Shown here in pieces: positions 54,240 through 62,482 of a DNA stretch of 64,000 bases. A program made the position numbers and the translations under genes. Origin of the DNA: an uncultured Acidimicrobiaceae bacterium. Its GTDB lineage: Bacteria > Actinomycetota > Acidimicrobiia > Acidimicrobiales > UBA10347. The notes beneath the pieces are model-generated. The model saw only the letters and a list, made by a program, of their open reading frames with translations, ran no database searches and was not told the DNA's origin. The first letter of the stretch is position 1. Every line of letters begins with the position of its first letter. The stretch covers positions 62,001-126,000 of the forward strand of contig CAJJAG010000001.1 of assembly GCA_905182135.1 (NCBI GenBank), written 5' to 3'.

Positions 54240-54671
54240 ATGGTGCTGCAAGACATAAACCCGATCAACGATCAACTGGCCGACATCATTGTGCGGGCCG
54301 GCGAACCGTGGGTCGAGACGGCACCAGGCATGGCATGGACAAAGGTGTTGTGGACTGGCCCCGAGACCGGACGCTGGGTCGCGTTGTTTCGGTGGAACAA
54401 GGGCTACGTCGCTCCACCGCACAAACACCTCTCTGACGCACATACCTATGTGCTCAAGGGAAAGTTGCAGGTACGAGACGGCGTGCTCGAAGCTGGCGAC
54501 TACGACTACGAGCCAAACGGCATGTTGCATGGCAAGACCGAAGCGCTCGAAGATACCGAATACCTCTTCGTGTGCGAAGGACCTGTCGTCTTCTTCGACG
54601 AAGAGGGCATCACCCGATATCTCAGCTGGGAAGAGATGCAACAACTGAAAGACTCAGCCTCAGCGACCTGA
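54240..54671 (+). CDS. Cupin-fold protein (acetylacetone/2,4'-dihydroxyacetophenone dioxygenase-like)
   Basis: A 143-residue single-domain cupin. Metal-binding motif 1 is APPHKHLSDAHTYVLKGKL (two His and a third before the strand), and motif 2 follows near YEPNGMLHGK with the closing His. The style is that of the ChrR/DAD-like cupins. It may be an Fe dioxygenase or a sensor. ATG 54240 follows AAGGAG. The DUF1330-type gene is 53 bases downstream. Confidence 0.78.
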   Translation: MVLQDINPINDQLADIIVRAGEPWVETAPGMAWTKVLWTGPETGRWVALFRWNKGYVAPPHKHLSDAHTYVLKGKLQVRDGVLEAGDYDYEPNGMLHGKTEALEDTEYLFVCEGPVVFFDEEGITRYLSWEEMQQLKDSASAT

Positions 54672-54724
54672 GCTACTGGAGCAGCGCTAGCGTCGGACTG
54701 TCCAACCAAAGAAGGGTCGACATT

Positions 54725-55012
54725 ATGGCTGCCTATATCATTGCTCGGGTACGAATCACCAACGCCGATCAATACGGCCAATACAAGCTCTTGACTCCTG
54801 CTGCAGTTGCGGCACATGGGGGAAAGTTCATTGTGCGCGGTGCCGAGCACGAGGTTCTCGAAGGTGATGCCGACGAGCGTCGGATAGTGGTGTTGGAGTT
54901 CCCAACGAGCAACGGTGCCCGCACGTTCTACGATTCGAGCGAGTATGTCGAGGCTCGAGCCGTGCGCTCCGGTGCGGCCGAAATGGAAATGGTCTTGGTT
55001 GAAGGGGTCTGA
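54725..55012 (+). CDS. DUF1330 family protein
   Basis: A 95-residue dimeric ferredoxin-like barrel protein with the DUF1330 pattern: AAYIIARVRITNADQYGQY at the start, GGKFIVRGAEHEVLEGD, and RIVVLEFPTSNGARTFYDS with a conserved Ser-x-E-Y. Function unknown. It lies right after the cupin gene on the same strand, so both could be in one transcript. Confidence 0.85.
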   Translation: MAAYIIARVRITNADQYGQYKLLTPAAVAAHGGKFIVRGAEHEVLEGDADERRIVVLEFPTSNGARTFYDSSEYVEARAVRSGAAEMEMVLVEGV

Positions 55013-55028
55013 CTGCTCAGGCCTACGT

Positions 55029-56930
55029 CTAAGGCTCGATGACGGTCGCGGTGGTATTCACGTCGAGTGCTGCAACGAATTCCTCGAGCACAGCGGCATC
55101 GCCGGCGGTCACAACGATCGACCCATCTGACAGCAAGTCGGGCAGCGCCGGCGAGTTGTAACCGATCTGCACCATTGAGGCGTGGGTGGCGTTGACCCCA
55201 ACGTCGGCTCCAGCGATCTGATCTGGTGTCGGCTCCTCGTAGTGATGGATGGTCTTGTTGGTAACGCCCATCAGGTGGGTCTCGTCGCGCCCGGTGATCG
55301 ACCAGGCGATCGACGCGGTGTCGCGGAACTTATCAGGATCAAACCGCACGCCCAGCATATCGATGAGCTGCGTGCCAGTCATGGCATCGGCTACCCCGGG
55401 CGGGCGGACGACACCCAAGTAATACGAGCCGTGTCGAAGCTCGTGGGCTGCGCTCAGATAGGCATTTCGCCACGTCGCCGACTCGGACTGATACCCGAGC
55501 TGCTCCATCGCATCAGCCGATAATGTTCGCGCTGTCCGGTTTTCGGGATCGGCGAAGATGAGATGGTTCAGTACCTGGACGACCCAGCGATAATCGCCGT
55601 CGTCGAAGGCCCGTTGTGCACCGGTGACCACCGCATCGGCACCACCCATCATCTCGACGTACCGCTTACCCGCCTCGACCGGCGGGTGAGGGTTGAGCTT
55701 GGACGGGTTGCCGTCATACCAACCCAGATACCGGTCATAAACTGATCTGACATTGTGTGACACCGTGCCGTAGTAACCCTGCACATGTGACTGATGTGAA
55801 TAGTTGGCGGGCATCTTTAGCGTGGCCGCTATGTCGTCAGGTGTGTAACCCTGGTTCGCAAGCCGCAACGTCTGATCGTGCATCCAGCGATACACATCGC
55901 GCTGCAGCCCTAGAAAGTCCTTCACATCACCCTGCCCGAAGCGTGGCCAATGATGGCTGGCGAACATAGTGTCGGTGTCGTCGCCCCACATGACCAATGC
56001 CTCGTGCAGGTACTTGCTCCACGCAAGCGCATCTCGAACCTTGGCACCACGCAGCGGATACAAGTTGTGCAAGTTGTGCGAGCAGTTTTCAGCCATACAC
56101 AGTAGGCGTTTACCAGGAAAGAAGAAGTTCATCTCGGCTGGCGCCTCGGCATCAGGCGTGTTCTGAAACACCACCCGCACTCCCCCGATGTCGAGTTCTG
56201 CGCCAGTCTCAGAGATCGTCTCTGTGGGCGCAATCAGGCTGCGCTTGCCGATGGGCATATCGATGCCCAAGCCAGTATTGACCTTGCCTGTCGGGCCGTG
56301 CGGAAGGAGGACACCGAATTGATGGATCGCACGACGCATCATGATCGGCCCTGCAGTGCCGTTCTCGCTCACCGCCTCGGTCAGGAAACCTTCGGGAGCG
56401 ATGATGCGGCAGTTGCCAGCCTCGACGTCCTCGCGACTAGTCACACCGAGAATGCCGCCGTAGTGATCAACATGGCTATGGGTATAAATCACTGAGCTGA
56501 CCGGACGTTCGCCGAGCGTCTCGTTGGCCAGAGCAAGGCAGGCGGCAGCAGTCGGTTCTGTCGTCAGCGGATCGATAATCAGCCAGCCGTCGACAGTATC
56601 GATGAATGTGATGTTCGAAATGTCGTAACCCCGAGCTTGCCAAACTCCGTCGCCAACCTCGAACAGACCGTGGATGGCATTCAATTGGCCCTGACGCCAC
56701 AGACCCGGGTGCACGGTGCTTGGCGCTGCGGACCCATCACGCAGGTAGTCGTGTCGGTTGCCGTCCCATGCCACACCGGTGTCGCGGCCGATCACCTTCG
56801 TTGGATGGGTGGCGATCAGTCCGCGACGAGCAAAATCAAAATCAGTTTCATCGTCGAAACTCAGCACTGCGGAACTGTTCGCAGATTGAGTGAACGAGGT
56901 CGCTTGCTTCGGGGTGAGATCCTCTTCCAT
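55029..56930 (-). CDS. Linear primary alkylsulfatase (SdsA/BDS1 family metallo-beta-lactamase)
   Basis: Hydrolyses alkyl sulfates such as SDS to alcohol and sulfate using two Zn ions. In the 633-residue protein the metal motif YTHSHVDHYGGILG is seen near 140-153, with AENCSHNLHNLYPLRG and FASHHWPRFG further on, all diagnostic of SdsA1-type enzymes. The C-terminal 130 residues form an SCP2-like domain. I start at ATG 56930 (MEEDLTP); ATG 56945 or 57023 are upstream alternatives. No secretion signal is obvious in this start. Confidence 0.92.
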   Translation of the reverse strand: MEEDLTPKQATSFTQSANSSAVLSFDDETDFDFARRGLIATHPTKVIGRDTGVAWDGNRHDYLRDGSAAPSTVHPGLWRQGQLNAIHGLFEVGDGVWQARGYDISNITFIDTVDGWLIIDPLTTEPTAAACLALANETLGERPVSSVIYTHSHVDHYGGILGVTSREDVEAGNCRIIAPEGFLTEAVSENGTAGPIMMRRAIHQFGVLLPHGPTGKVNTGLGIDMPIGKRSLIAPTETISETGAELDIGGVRVVFQNTPDAEAPAEMNFFFPGKRLLCMAENCSHNLHNLYPLRGAKVRDALAWSKYLHEALVMWGDDTDTMFASHHWPRFGQGDVKDFLGLQRDVYRWMHDQTLRLANQGYTPDDIAATLKMPANYSHQSHVQGYYGTVSHNVRSVYDRYLGWYDGNPSKLNPHPPVEAGKRYVEMMGGADAVVTGAQRAFDDGDYRWVVQVLNHLIFADPENRTARTLSADAMEQLGYQSESATWRNAYLSAAHELRHGSYYLGVVRPPGVADAMTGTQLIDMLGVRFDPDKFRDTASIAWSITGRDETHLMGVTNKTIHHYEEPTPDQIAGADVGVNATHASMVQIGYNSPALPDLLSDGSIVVTAGDAAVLEEFVAALDVNTTATVIEP

Positions 56931-57023
56931 CACCCCATCTTGCATGTTCTGATCAGCAATCTTGCACGTTTCACCGAGCAGGCCGCAGAACTTTGCTGCA
57001 CTTATGACGCACCACCATGCCAT

Positions 57024-57298
57024 CTGGTCACACCAGAGTCTCCATTACGACTTCCGTATTACTTGTACTACCTGCGCATTCCTTACCGAAGGCCGACTGC
57101 TAGCAACCGCACTTATTTGCCACAAGTGTGTTGGCGCCAAAAAGGTCGGGGCCATTCATTTGGCCTAGCGACAGCGCAACGATTCCAGGAGCTACGTCCT
57201 GAGCCATGTAAAAAGCCGGTTTCGAGTGCTCGAACGCATCGCATTGGGTCCAGCCTAAAACACTCACCGTGCGCAGGATCATTGGCGTCATGGAGGCT
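57024..57298. other. Region upstream of the alkylsulfatase gene
   Basis: This stretch contains the alkylsulfatase promoter side. Frames overlap on both strands and none has a recognisable family. Confidence 0.35.
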
Positions 57299-57667
57299 TC
57301 ATGGCTCTCGAAGTGCAAATTCGACGGACCAGTCGCTCGTTGTTTTCTTGACGAACTCACGGCAAACGTCATGACACGGTCGGGCAGCGTGGTCCTGGCG
57401 CCTATGGCCATCCAGACTGACAAGCTCATCGAAGATCGAGCCGTGCTGCGAATCGACACGATCGGTATTCGTTGTCGCGCGGCGACAACCAATAGTGCAC
57501 GATGAACCATTCGAGGTTTTCCAGGCGGGTAGTTCCGAAGGCATCAAGCGTGAAGGCCAGTGCGTGATTACTGACCATGAAGCGGAGCTGCCCACCCACG
57601 TATCACTTGATCTCACCCAGTGAGGCCCAACCCTCGAGCAGGTAATCACTGAATCGGCAGACCTCGG
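57299..57667 (-). pseudogene. Decayed gene downstream of egtD, unidentified
   Basis: Directly after egtD the same strand holds coding-like sequence: SDYLLEGWASLGEIK, a TGA at 57603-57605, then in the same frame LRFMVSNHALAFTLDAFG and NLEWFIVHYWLSPRDNE to a stop at 57426. The reading seems to continue in another frame (FDELVSLDGH, CREFVKKTTSDWSVEF) to 57299. One nonsense change and one frameshift would explain it. The family is unknown to me. Confidence 0.35.
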
Positions 57668-58639
57668 TCAGCGCTTGCGGGCGAGCGTCACTGCAAAGTC
57701 ACCGTAGCTGTCTGTCCATTGCTCGACGACAGCCAAACCTGCAGCTTCAAGTTCAGCGGCTATGCCCCCAAGCCGAAACTTGGCACTGATCTCTGTTTTC
57801 ATCTCTTCTCCTGTCGCGAACTCGACGACCAGGTCCAGATCTCGCACCTGCACCGTTTGGGCCACCTTGCTTCGAACGCGGATATCAATCCATTCGTTGT
57901 CGGCATCCCAGTCGGCAGCATGCTCAAATTGATCGAGGTCAAAGTCTGCGTTCAACTCACGGTTGATCATGGTGAGCATGTTCAGATTGAACTGAGCCGT
58001 CACGCCCTTCGCATCGTTGTATGCCGCCCACAAGCGGTCCGGATCCTTGACCAGGTCAGTGCCCAGCAAGAAGGTGCCATCGGGTTCAAGCGCCGCGACA
58101 ACGTCGGCGATGAAGCGCTTACGAGCGCTGGGCTCGAAATTGCCAATCGTGCTACCCAAAAAAGCCACCATGCCCGTTCCTCCAATAGGTACGAGAGGGA
58201 TGTGTCGATCGAAGTCACCCACGATGCCGTGCACCGCGGTGCCGGGATAGTCGGTCGCTATTTGATCCGCGGCCGAACGCAATGTCTCTTCGCTAACGTC
58301 GAATGGCACGTATCGCTTCAGCACGTGGGCATCCGCCATCGCATCGAGTAACACGCGACTCTTTTCGCTGGTCCCAGAGCCAAGTTCGACCAACGTGTCG
58401 GCTTCAGCTACGGCGACGATCTCGTTCGCTCGCGTCGCCAGGATGTCGCGCTCAGCCCGAAAGGGGTAGTACTCGTCGAGCTTGGTTATGTCATCAAATA
58501 GCTGGCAGCCGATTTCGTCGTAGAACCATTTCGCAGGGATGCTGCGCTGCTCTGCGACCAGCCCCGTCCGCACGTCGTGTTCCAGCGTCGTTCGCCACCA
58601 GCTGGGTTCAAGGTGTACATCAATACGAGCGGCAGTCAT
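57668..58639 (-). CDS. egtD: L-histidine N-alpha-methyltransferase
   Basis: Trimethylates histidine to hercynine, the first step of ergothioneine synthesis. The 323-residue protein matches EgtD: SIPAKWFYDEIGCQLFDDI, LDEYYPFRAERDIL, SAM motif LVELGSGTSEKSRVLL, and FLGSTIGNFEP. ATG 58639 is chosen; the longer frame to 58687 adds unlikely residues. The partner gene egtB, immediately upstream on the same strand, is broken (58747-59386), so the pathway may stop at hercynine unless another EgtB exists elsewhere. Confidence 0.93.
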   Translation of the reverse strand: MTAARIDVHLEPSWWRTTLEHDVRTGLVAEQRSIPAKWFYDEIGCQLFDDITKLDEYYPFRAERDILATRANEIVAVAEADTLVELGSGTSEKSRVLLDAMADAHVLKRYVPFDVSEETLRSAADQIATDYPGTAVHGIVGDFDRHIPLVPIGGTGMVAFLGSTIGNFEPSARKRFIADVVAALEPDGTFLLGTDLVKDPDRLWAAYNDAKGVTAQFNLNMLTMINRELNADFDLDQFEHAADWDADNEWIDIRVRSKVAQTVQVRDLDLVVEFATGEEMKTEISAKFRLGGIAAELEAAGLAVVEQWTDSYGDFAVTLARKR

Positions 58640-58746
58640 TGTGTTTTCTCTTTTTTGGGGGGTAAGGCCAGTAGGGCCACGAGGCATCGAGCAGGAATAA
58701 GGGGCGAAGCTGACGTGAGCGGGCTGGCTACCAGATTATTGGCGAA

Positions 58747-59386
58747 TTACACGTTGCGGGCCAGACGAGCACCTGAAAAATGTCATCGGGTCGCCAGCAG
58801 GAAAAGTTGTGATGGGTGGCACGAACAGGGCCAGGTGTCGTTCCGACGTAGCCACCACCTACCACTCAGGTGTTCACCATGAACTTGTCGTTGAAGTCGC
58901 CAAGGGCTCCAGAAGCTGTTCGGAGACCCGGATAAGGCGAATAGGAACGAGATGTCCACTCACATAAATCACTGAACATTTGTCGAAGCGAGCCACCGCT
59001 TGGACCAGCCGCATAATTGAGTACCACCGTGCCCGCATCGTCGGAAATGTCGGCAGTGGCTGAGGGGTGTTTCTAGTTGCCTTCTAGTAGCTGACATGGC
59101 TCACGGGCTCGGCCGGACTGCCATAGCCGCCAGCCTCGATGAACTCGATCTGCAAGCTCGAATGGCTGTAGCTGTGAAAGCCTCTCAAGCATGGACTGAT
59201 CCACATGGCGGCGATAGTCCCCGACCTAAGCGATCGTCGGGTGGGTAACCATGTCTCGGTGTGGTCTCGGACTTCTCGGTACCGCTTCACGAGTTGGGTT
59301 GCGGATCGACCAGGTGATTGCGCTTTGGTCACGATTAACAAGCCGTAGACCTGCGCAATCCTCTCCCTCATGCCAGGCGGGCGCAA
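58747..59386 (-). pseudogene. egtB: Decayed egtB (ergothioneine sulfoxide synthase) pseudogene
   Basis: No intact ORF, but successive frames spell EgtB parts in order on the minus strand. First, LVKRYREVRDHTETW near 59290 (start of the DinB domain). Then, in another frame, THPTIA, a TAG at 59226-59228, and VGDYRRHVDQSML. Then YAAGPSGGSLRQMF, CEWTSRSYSPYPG and GDFNDKFMVN (FGE domain), a TGA at 58866-58868, VRATHHNF, and, after a frameshift, HFSGARLARNV with TAA at 58747. About half of a normal 1.3 kb gene is gone, including the metal-binding middle. Normal EgtB has VWEWTSS-x-Y and R-W-x-FSG-x-RLAR at these places. Confidence 0.75.
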
Positions 59387-59425
59387 TTTGGGTACACCAA
59401 CGGAATGGACTCACTCACGCCATAG

Positions 59426-59968
59426 TCAACCTTGTGGAGGCACCATCACGATTTCTCGAATAGATGCAGCGACAACGATGTCGTATGCGTCAAGTCCGTG
59501 CACTATGTAGATGACCTGGTCGCCGAAATCAACATCTCGGTCGATATAGGACAGCGGTGTGATAAGCCGTTGTAGAGCGACCACTTGGGCGTCGCCTCCG
59601 TTGCGACTTCGGGTGACCCGATAGCTAGCAATGGTTCGGTCAGGTTCGAGCGTTCGCCAAGAACAGACAACACCAACACTGTCCCCTCCAACTAGCGCAG
59701 CGCACATGAGTTCGAGCGGGACGGGTTCACGTTCCACAGTCGGCGTCGCCGTTACCGTCACCGTTGGGCTTGGCGCTGGCCCCGGGGTCGCTGCCGATTC
59801 GGTCGGAGAACGCACGGTTGTCGCTGACGGCGCCACGGGGGGCACTGACACGACGGTTCCAGGCGTCACGGACCGCAGTGGTGGGGCTGTGGATGCCGGC
59901 GTCGTTGGGTCGGCAATTGCCTGACCCGGGTCTGACCAATTTTTTAGAAAGACGAAACTAATGATCAA
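59426..59968 (-). CDS. Hypothetical protein with Pro/Thr linker and fibronectin III-like domain
   Basis: A 180-residue protein from TTG 59968: a short hydrophobic start (IISFVFL), a Pro/Thr/Val/Ser-rich linker (about 15-85), then a compact beta domain with VCSWRTLEPDRTIASYRV and FGDQVIYIVHG, like a fibronectin type III module. It is probably envelope-associated. The start overlaps the start of the divergent Flp pilin gene by 8 bases, so the true start could be later. Confidence 0.5.
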   Translation of the reverse strand: MIISFVFLKNWSDPGQAIADPTTPASTAPPLRSVTPGTVVSVPPVAPSATTVRSPTESAATPGPAPSPTVTVTATPTVEREPVPLELMCAALVGGDSVGVVCSWRTLEPDRTIASYRVTRSRNGGDAQVVALQRLITPLSYIDRDVDFGDQVIYIVHGLDAYDIVVAASIREIVMVPPQG

Positions 59969-60161
59969 AATAATGGTTCATCTCCAAAACGTGGCTGCAG
60001 ATCGCAGAGAACGCTGCGCAGCAATGGCTGAATACGGCCTGCTCCTCGCCCTCGTTGCTCTCGCAGCAATCATTGTTCTGGCAGCATTTGGCCAAAGCAT
60101 CAAAGGTGTTTTCACATCAGCCCAAACCCAACTAGACGCCGGCATCCCCGCCGCCCCATAG
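59961..60161 (+). CDS. Flp family type IVb pilin
   Basis: A 66-residue pilin precursor with the Flp core AMAEYGLLLALVALAAIIVLAAFG: a charged leader, the conserved Glu-Tyr just inside the hydrophobic helix, and a short hydrophilic tail. It would be cut by a TadV-type peptidase and assembled by Tad machinery, none of which is encoded in this window. A strong hairpin follows at 60231. Confidence 0.88.
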   Translation: MIKIMVHLQNVAADRRERCAAMAEYGLLLALVALAAIIVLAAFGQSIKGVFTSAQTQLDAGIPAAP

Positions 60162-60230
60162 GTCCAGTGAGTCTGGGGTGCTAGCGCTGAGCAAGGTGGC
60201 TGGTCACCATCTGTAAATCAACATCACTAT

Positions 60231-60263
60231 GTCAATGCCCGGCTCAAACGGCCGGGCATTGAC
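60231..60263. terminator. Strong 13-base hairpin after the Flp gene
   Basis: GTCAATGCCCGGC at 60231-60243 pairs perfectly with 60251-60263 across a 7-base loop and is followed by ACGTTTTC. It is the best intrinsic terminator in the window and would separate the pilin gene from the corrinoid module. Confidence 0.8.
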
Positions 60264-60347
60264 ACGTTTTCACGCCAACTACACATTCAGGAGGCGCTTG
60301 AGACTGGCGTCCGGGCCACTCCCACCCCAGCCCTATTGTTCCGTGAT

Positions 60348-60357
60348 ACGGTACCGT
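60348..60357. promoter_or_regulatory. Palindromic site upstream of the corrinoid module
   Basis: ACGGTACCGT is a perfect 10-base palindrome about 70 bases before the corrinoid protein start; GCGGTAC recurs at about 60367-60373. It is a candidate operator. I looked for a cobalamin riboswitch between 60264 and 60426 and did not find its conserved core. Confidence 0.35.
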
Positions 60358-60426
60358 TCCACAATGCGGTACAACGTGCCCGACGTGCCGCTTGCCTGTA
60401 GGTAACAACTGAGTTGAGGCTGAACT

Positions 60427-61137
60427 GTGGCTGACAATGAAGCACCCGACGAAGATGACGAGATCATCCTGGCCGAACTCGACGACGACGATTTGACCGC
60501 CCAGATGCACGATGATCTCTACGACGGTCTCGCCGACGAGATAACCGAGGGCACAAACATCCTGCTTAAACGAGGATGGAGCGCCGACAAGGTACTCAGT
60601 GACGCTCTTGTCGAAGGAATGCGCATCGTCGGGATCGATTTTCGCGACGGAATCCTGTTCGTCCCTGAGGTCCTCTTAGCTGCGAACGCCATGAAGGCCG
60701 GCATGTTCATCCTGCGCCCGCTACTCGCCGAAACAGGCGCCAAGCCTGTCGGCAAAGTCGTAATCGGCACCGTCAAAGGCGATATCCACGACATTGGTAA
60801 GAACCTGGTTGCGATGATGATGGAGGGCGCTGGCTTCGAAGTCATCGACCTGGGGATCAACACCGATGTCGACGAATACCTAGCCGCGCTCGAGGAACAT
60901 CAGCCAGACATCTTGGGAATGTCCGCTCTGCTCACTACGACGATGCCGTACATGAAGGTCGTCATCGACACAATGACCGAGAAAGGCCTGCGCGACGACT
61001 ACATCATCTTGGTTGGTGGTGCGCCACTAAACCAGGAGTTCGGTGATGCCATCGGCGCCGACGGGTATTGCCGCGATGCTGCGGTCGCCGCCGAGATGGC
61101 CACAACTATGGTCTCAGCCCGACGCGCTGCCGCCTGA
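60427..61137 (+). CDS. Corrinoid (B12-binding) methyl-carrier protein
   Basis: A 236-residue protein of the MtbC/MttC type. After an acidic N-terminus (about 1-35) comes the four-helix cap, then the cobalamin domain with the His-ligand motif GDIHDIGKNLV near 120-130 and the G-x-x loop DLGINTDVDEY, closing with LVGGAPLNQEFGDAIGADGYCRDA. It would carry a methyl group as methylcobamide between a substrate methyltransferase and the CH3-H4folate enzyme encoded two genes on. The start is GTG 60427. It overlaps the next gene (TGATG). Confidence 0.92.
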   Translation: MADNEAPDEDDEIILAELDDDDLTAQMHDDLYDGLADEITEGTNILLKRGWSADKVLSDALVEGMRIVGIDFRDGILFVPEVLLAANAMKAGMFILRPLLAETGAKPVGKVVIGTVKGDIHDIGKNLVAMMMEGAGFEVIDLGINTDVDEYLAALEEHQPDILGMSALLTTTMPYMKVVIDTMTEKGLRDDYIILVGGAPLNQEFGDAIGADGYCRDAAVAAEMATTMVSARRAAA

Positions 61138-61475
61138 TGGACTCGGTCGATGCGCCTCGGCGCCGCCGTCGAACCAAGGTCAATGAAATGGTCACTATCT
61201 ACTGGCGCGATATTCCTGCGCAAGTGACCGCTACAACCAACGGCAAAAAAAGCTCGTGGCTGCTCGAAAAGCGGTTTCAACTCGCCATCGACAGCGCTGC
61301 AGGTGTGGCCGGCCTAACAAACGCTGACGACTATGTCCTGCAGTGGCGCCGGGTAAGCGAGCCGTGCGCTGGCGATCCTGAGGCGATCGCCCAATCCGAA
61401 GCAGCGCGACTGCACGGCCTCTACACAAGCGAGCGTGTTCGCAAGCTCATCGACAACGGCGGCCTCACCCCATGA
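61137..61475 (+). CDS. 'Virulence factor' (Virulence_fact) family protein in corrinoid operon
   Basis: A 112-residue protein whose ATG shares a base with the corrinoid protein stop. It has the family pattern MVTIYWRDIPAQVTA, KRFQLAIDSAAGVAGL, DDYVLQWRR and a C-terminal ARLHGLYTSERVRKLI. Despite the family name, no virulence role is implied here. Its place between a corrinoid protein and a methyltransferase gene, with overlapping start, strongly suggests a function in the one-carbon module. The biochemical role is unknown. Confidence 0.8.
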   Translation: MDSVDAPRRRRRTKVNEMVTIYWRDIPAQVTATTNGKKSSWLLEKRFQLAIDSAAGVAGLTNADDYVLQWRRVSEPCAGDPEAIAQSEAARLHGLYTSERVRKLIDNGGLTP

Positions 61476-61566
61476 TCACGCATCGGCTCCCCCAAACAAC
61501 GAAACCAGAAGAACCCGCAAAGGACCCGCAGCGCATCGACGCTGCGAGCAGCGCATTGAGGAACAC

Positions 61567-62472
61567 ATGACCGAAACCGTTATCAGCTCGGCAACCAAGG
61601 ATGTGGTAATCGGATTCGATCGCCCGTTTGTGATGATCGGTGAGCGCATCAACCCGACAGGGCGCAAGCTATTGGCGAAAGAGATGAAGGACGGCGACTT
61701 CAGCCGGGTCGAAGCCGATGCATTGGCGCAGGTCGCAGCCGGCGCCCACATGCTCGATGTGAATGCAGGAATCCCATTAGCCGATGAACCGGCCATGCTG
61801 GCCCAAGCCATCAAACTGGTGCAGTCAATAACCGATGTCCCGCTAGCGATCGACTCATCGATCATCGAGGCGCTCGAAGCCGGTATTGAGGTCTATCAGG
61901 GTAAACCACTCATCAACTCGGTAACCGGCGAAGATGACGTCCTAGAACGAGTGCTCCCGTTAGTAAAGAAGTCGGGCGCTGCAGTGGTGGCCATCAGCAA
62001 TGATGAGACTGGCATTAGCGAGGACCCTGATGTCCGGTTTGCCGTAGCCAAAAAGATCGTTGAGCGAGCTGCTGACCATGGCATCCACCATAGCGACGTG
62101 ATTGTGGATCCATTAGTCATGCCGATCGGGGCGATGGGCACTGCTGGCCAACAGGTGTTTCGCCTGGTTCGGCGCCTGCGCGAAGAATTGCACGTCAACA
62201 CGATCTGCGGGGCCTCGAACGTGAGTTTTGGGCTGCCCAACAAACACAACATCACCGGCGCCTTCCTCTCAATGGCCATGGGCGCAGGCATGACGAGTGC
62301 AATCATGAATCCGCTTCACAGCGAAGTCACGACCGCCATCATGGCCGCCGATGTCCTGACCGGCAACGATCAAAACTGCGCGGCATGGATCGCTGCGAAT
62401 CGTGACCCCACCGCAGGCGGTGGCGAAGGCGCAGCCCGCCGACGCGCTGGCGGTCGCCGCCGACGGGGCTGA
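61567..62472 (+). CDS. Methyltetrahydrofolate:corrinoid methyltransferase (pterin-binding family)
   Basis: A 301-residue TIM barrel like MtgA/AcsE. Seen: VMIGERINPTGRKLLA (pterin-binding start), AAGAHMLDVNAG, LAIDSSIIEALEAG, LINSVTGEDD and CGASNVSFGLPNK. It transfers the methyl from methylcobamide to H4folate, or the reverse. The C-terminus after about 282 is a short Arg/Gly-rich tail, perhaps disordered. ATG 61567 is the family start, 92 bases after the preceding gene; a longer frame overlapping that gene is unlikely. Confidence 0.9.
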   Translation: MTETVISSATKDVVIGFDRPFVMIGERINPTGRKLLAKEMKDGDFSRVEADALAQVAAGAHMLDVNAGIPLADEPAMLAQAIKLVQSITDVPLAIDSSIIEALEAGIEVYQGKPLINSVTGEDDVLERVLPLVKKSGAAVVAISNDETGISEDPDVRFAVAKKIVERAADHGIHHSDVIVDPLVMPIGAMGTAGQQVFRLVRRLREELHVNTICGASNVSFGLPNKHNITGAFLSMAMGAGMTSAIMNPLHSEVTTAIMAADVLTGNDQNCAAWIAANRDPTAGGGEGAARRRAGGRRRRG

Positions 62473-62482
62473 GTAGCCTGTC

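Noticed and set aside
56637..57374. 245-codon plus-strand ORF
   Set aside because: Antisense to the alkylsulfatase N-terminal part; the rest has no recognisable protein features.
60264..60426. Cobalamin riboswitch before the corrinoid module
   Set aside because: A GCCACT-like stretch is present, but the conserved core and B12 box are not; only a short palindrome remains.
61435..61566. N-terminal extension of the methyltransferase
   Set aside because: The residues before 61567 overlap the preceding gene and are low-complexity; the family begins at ATG 61567.
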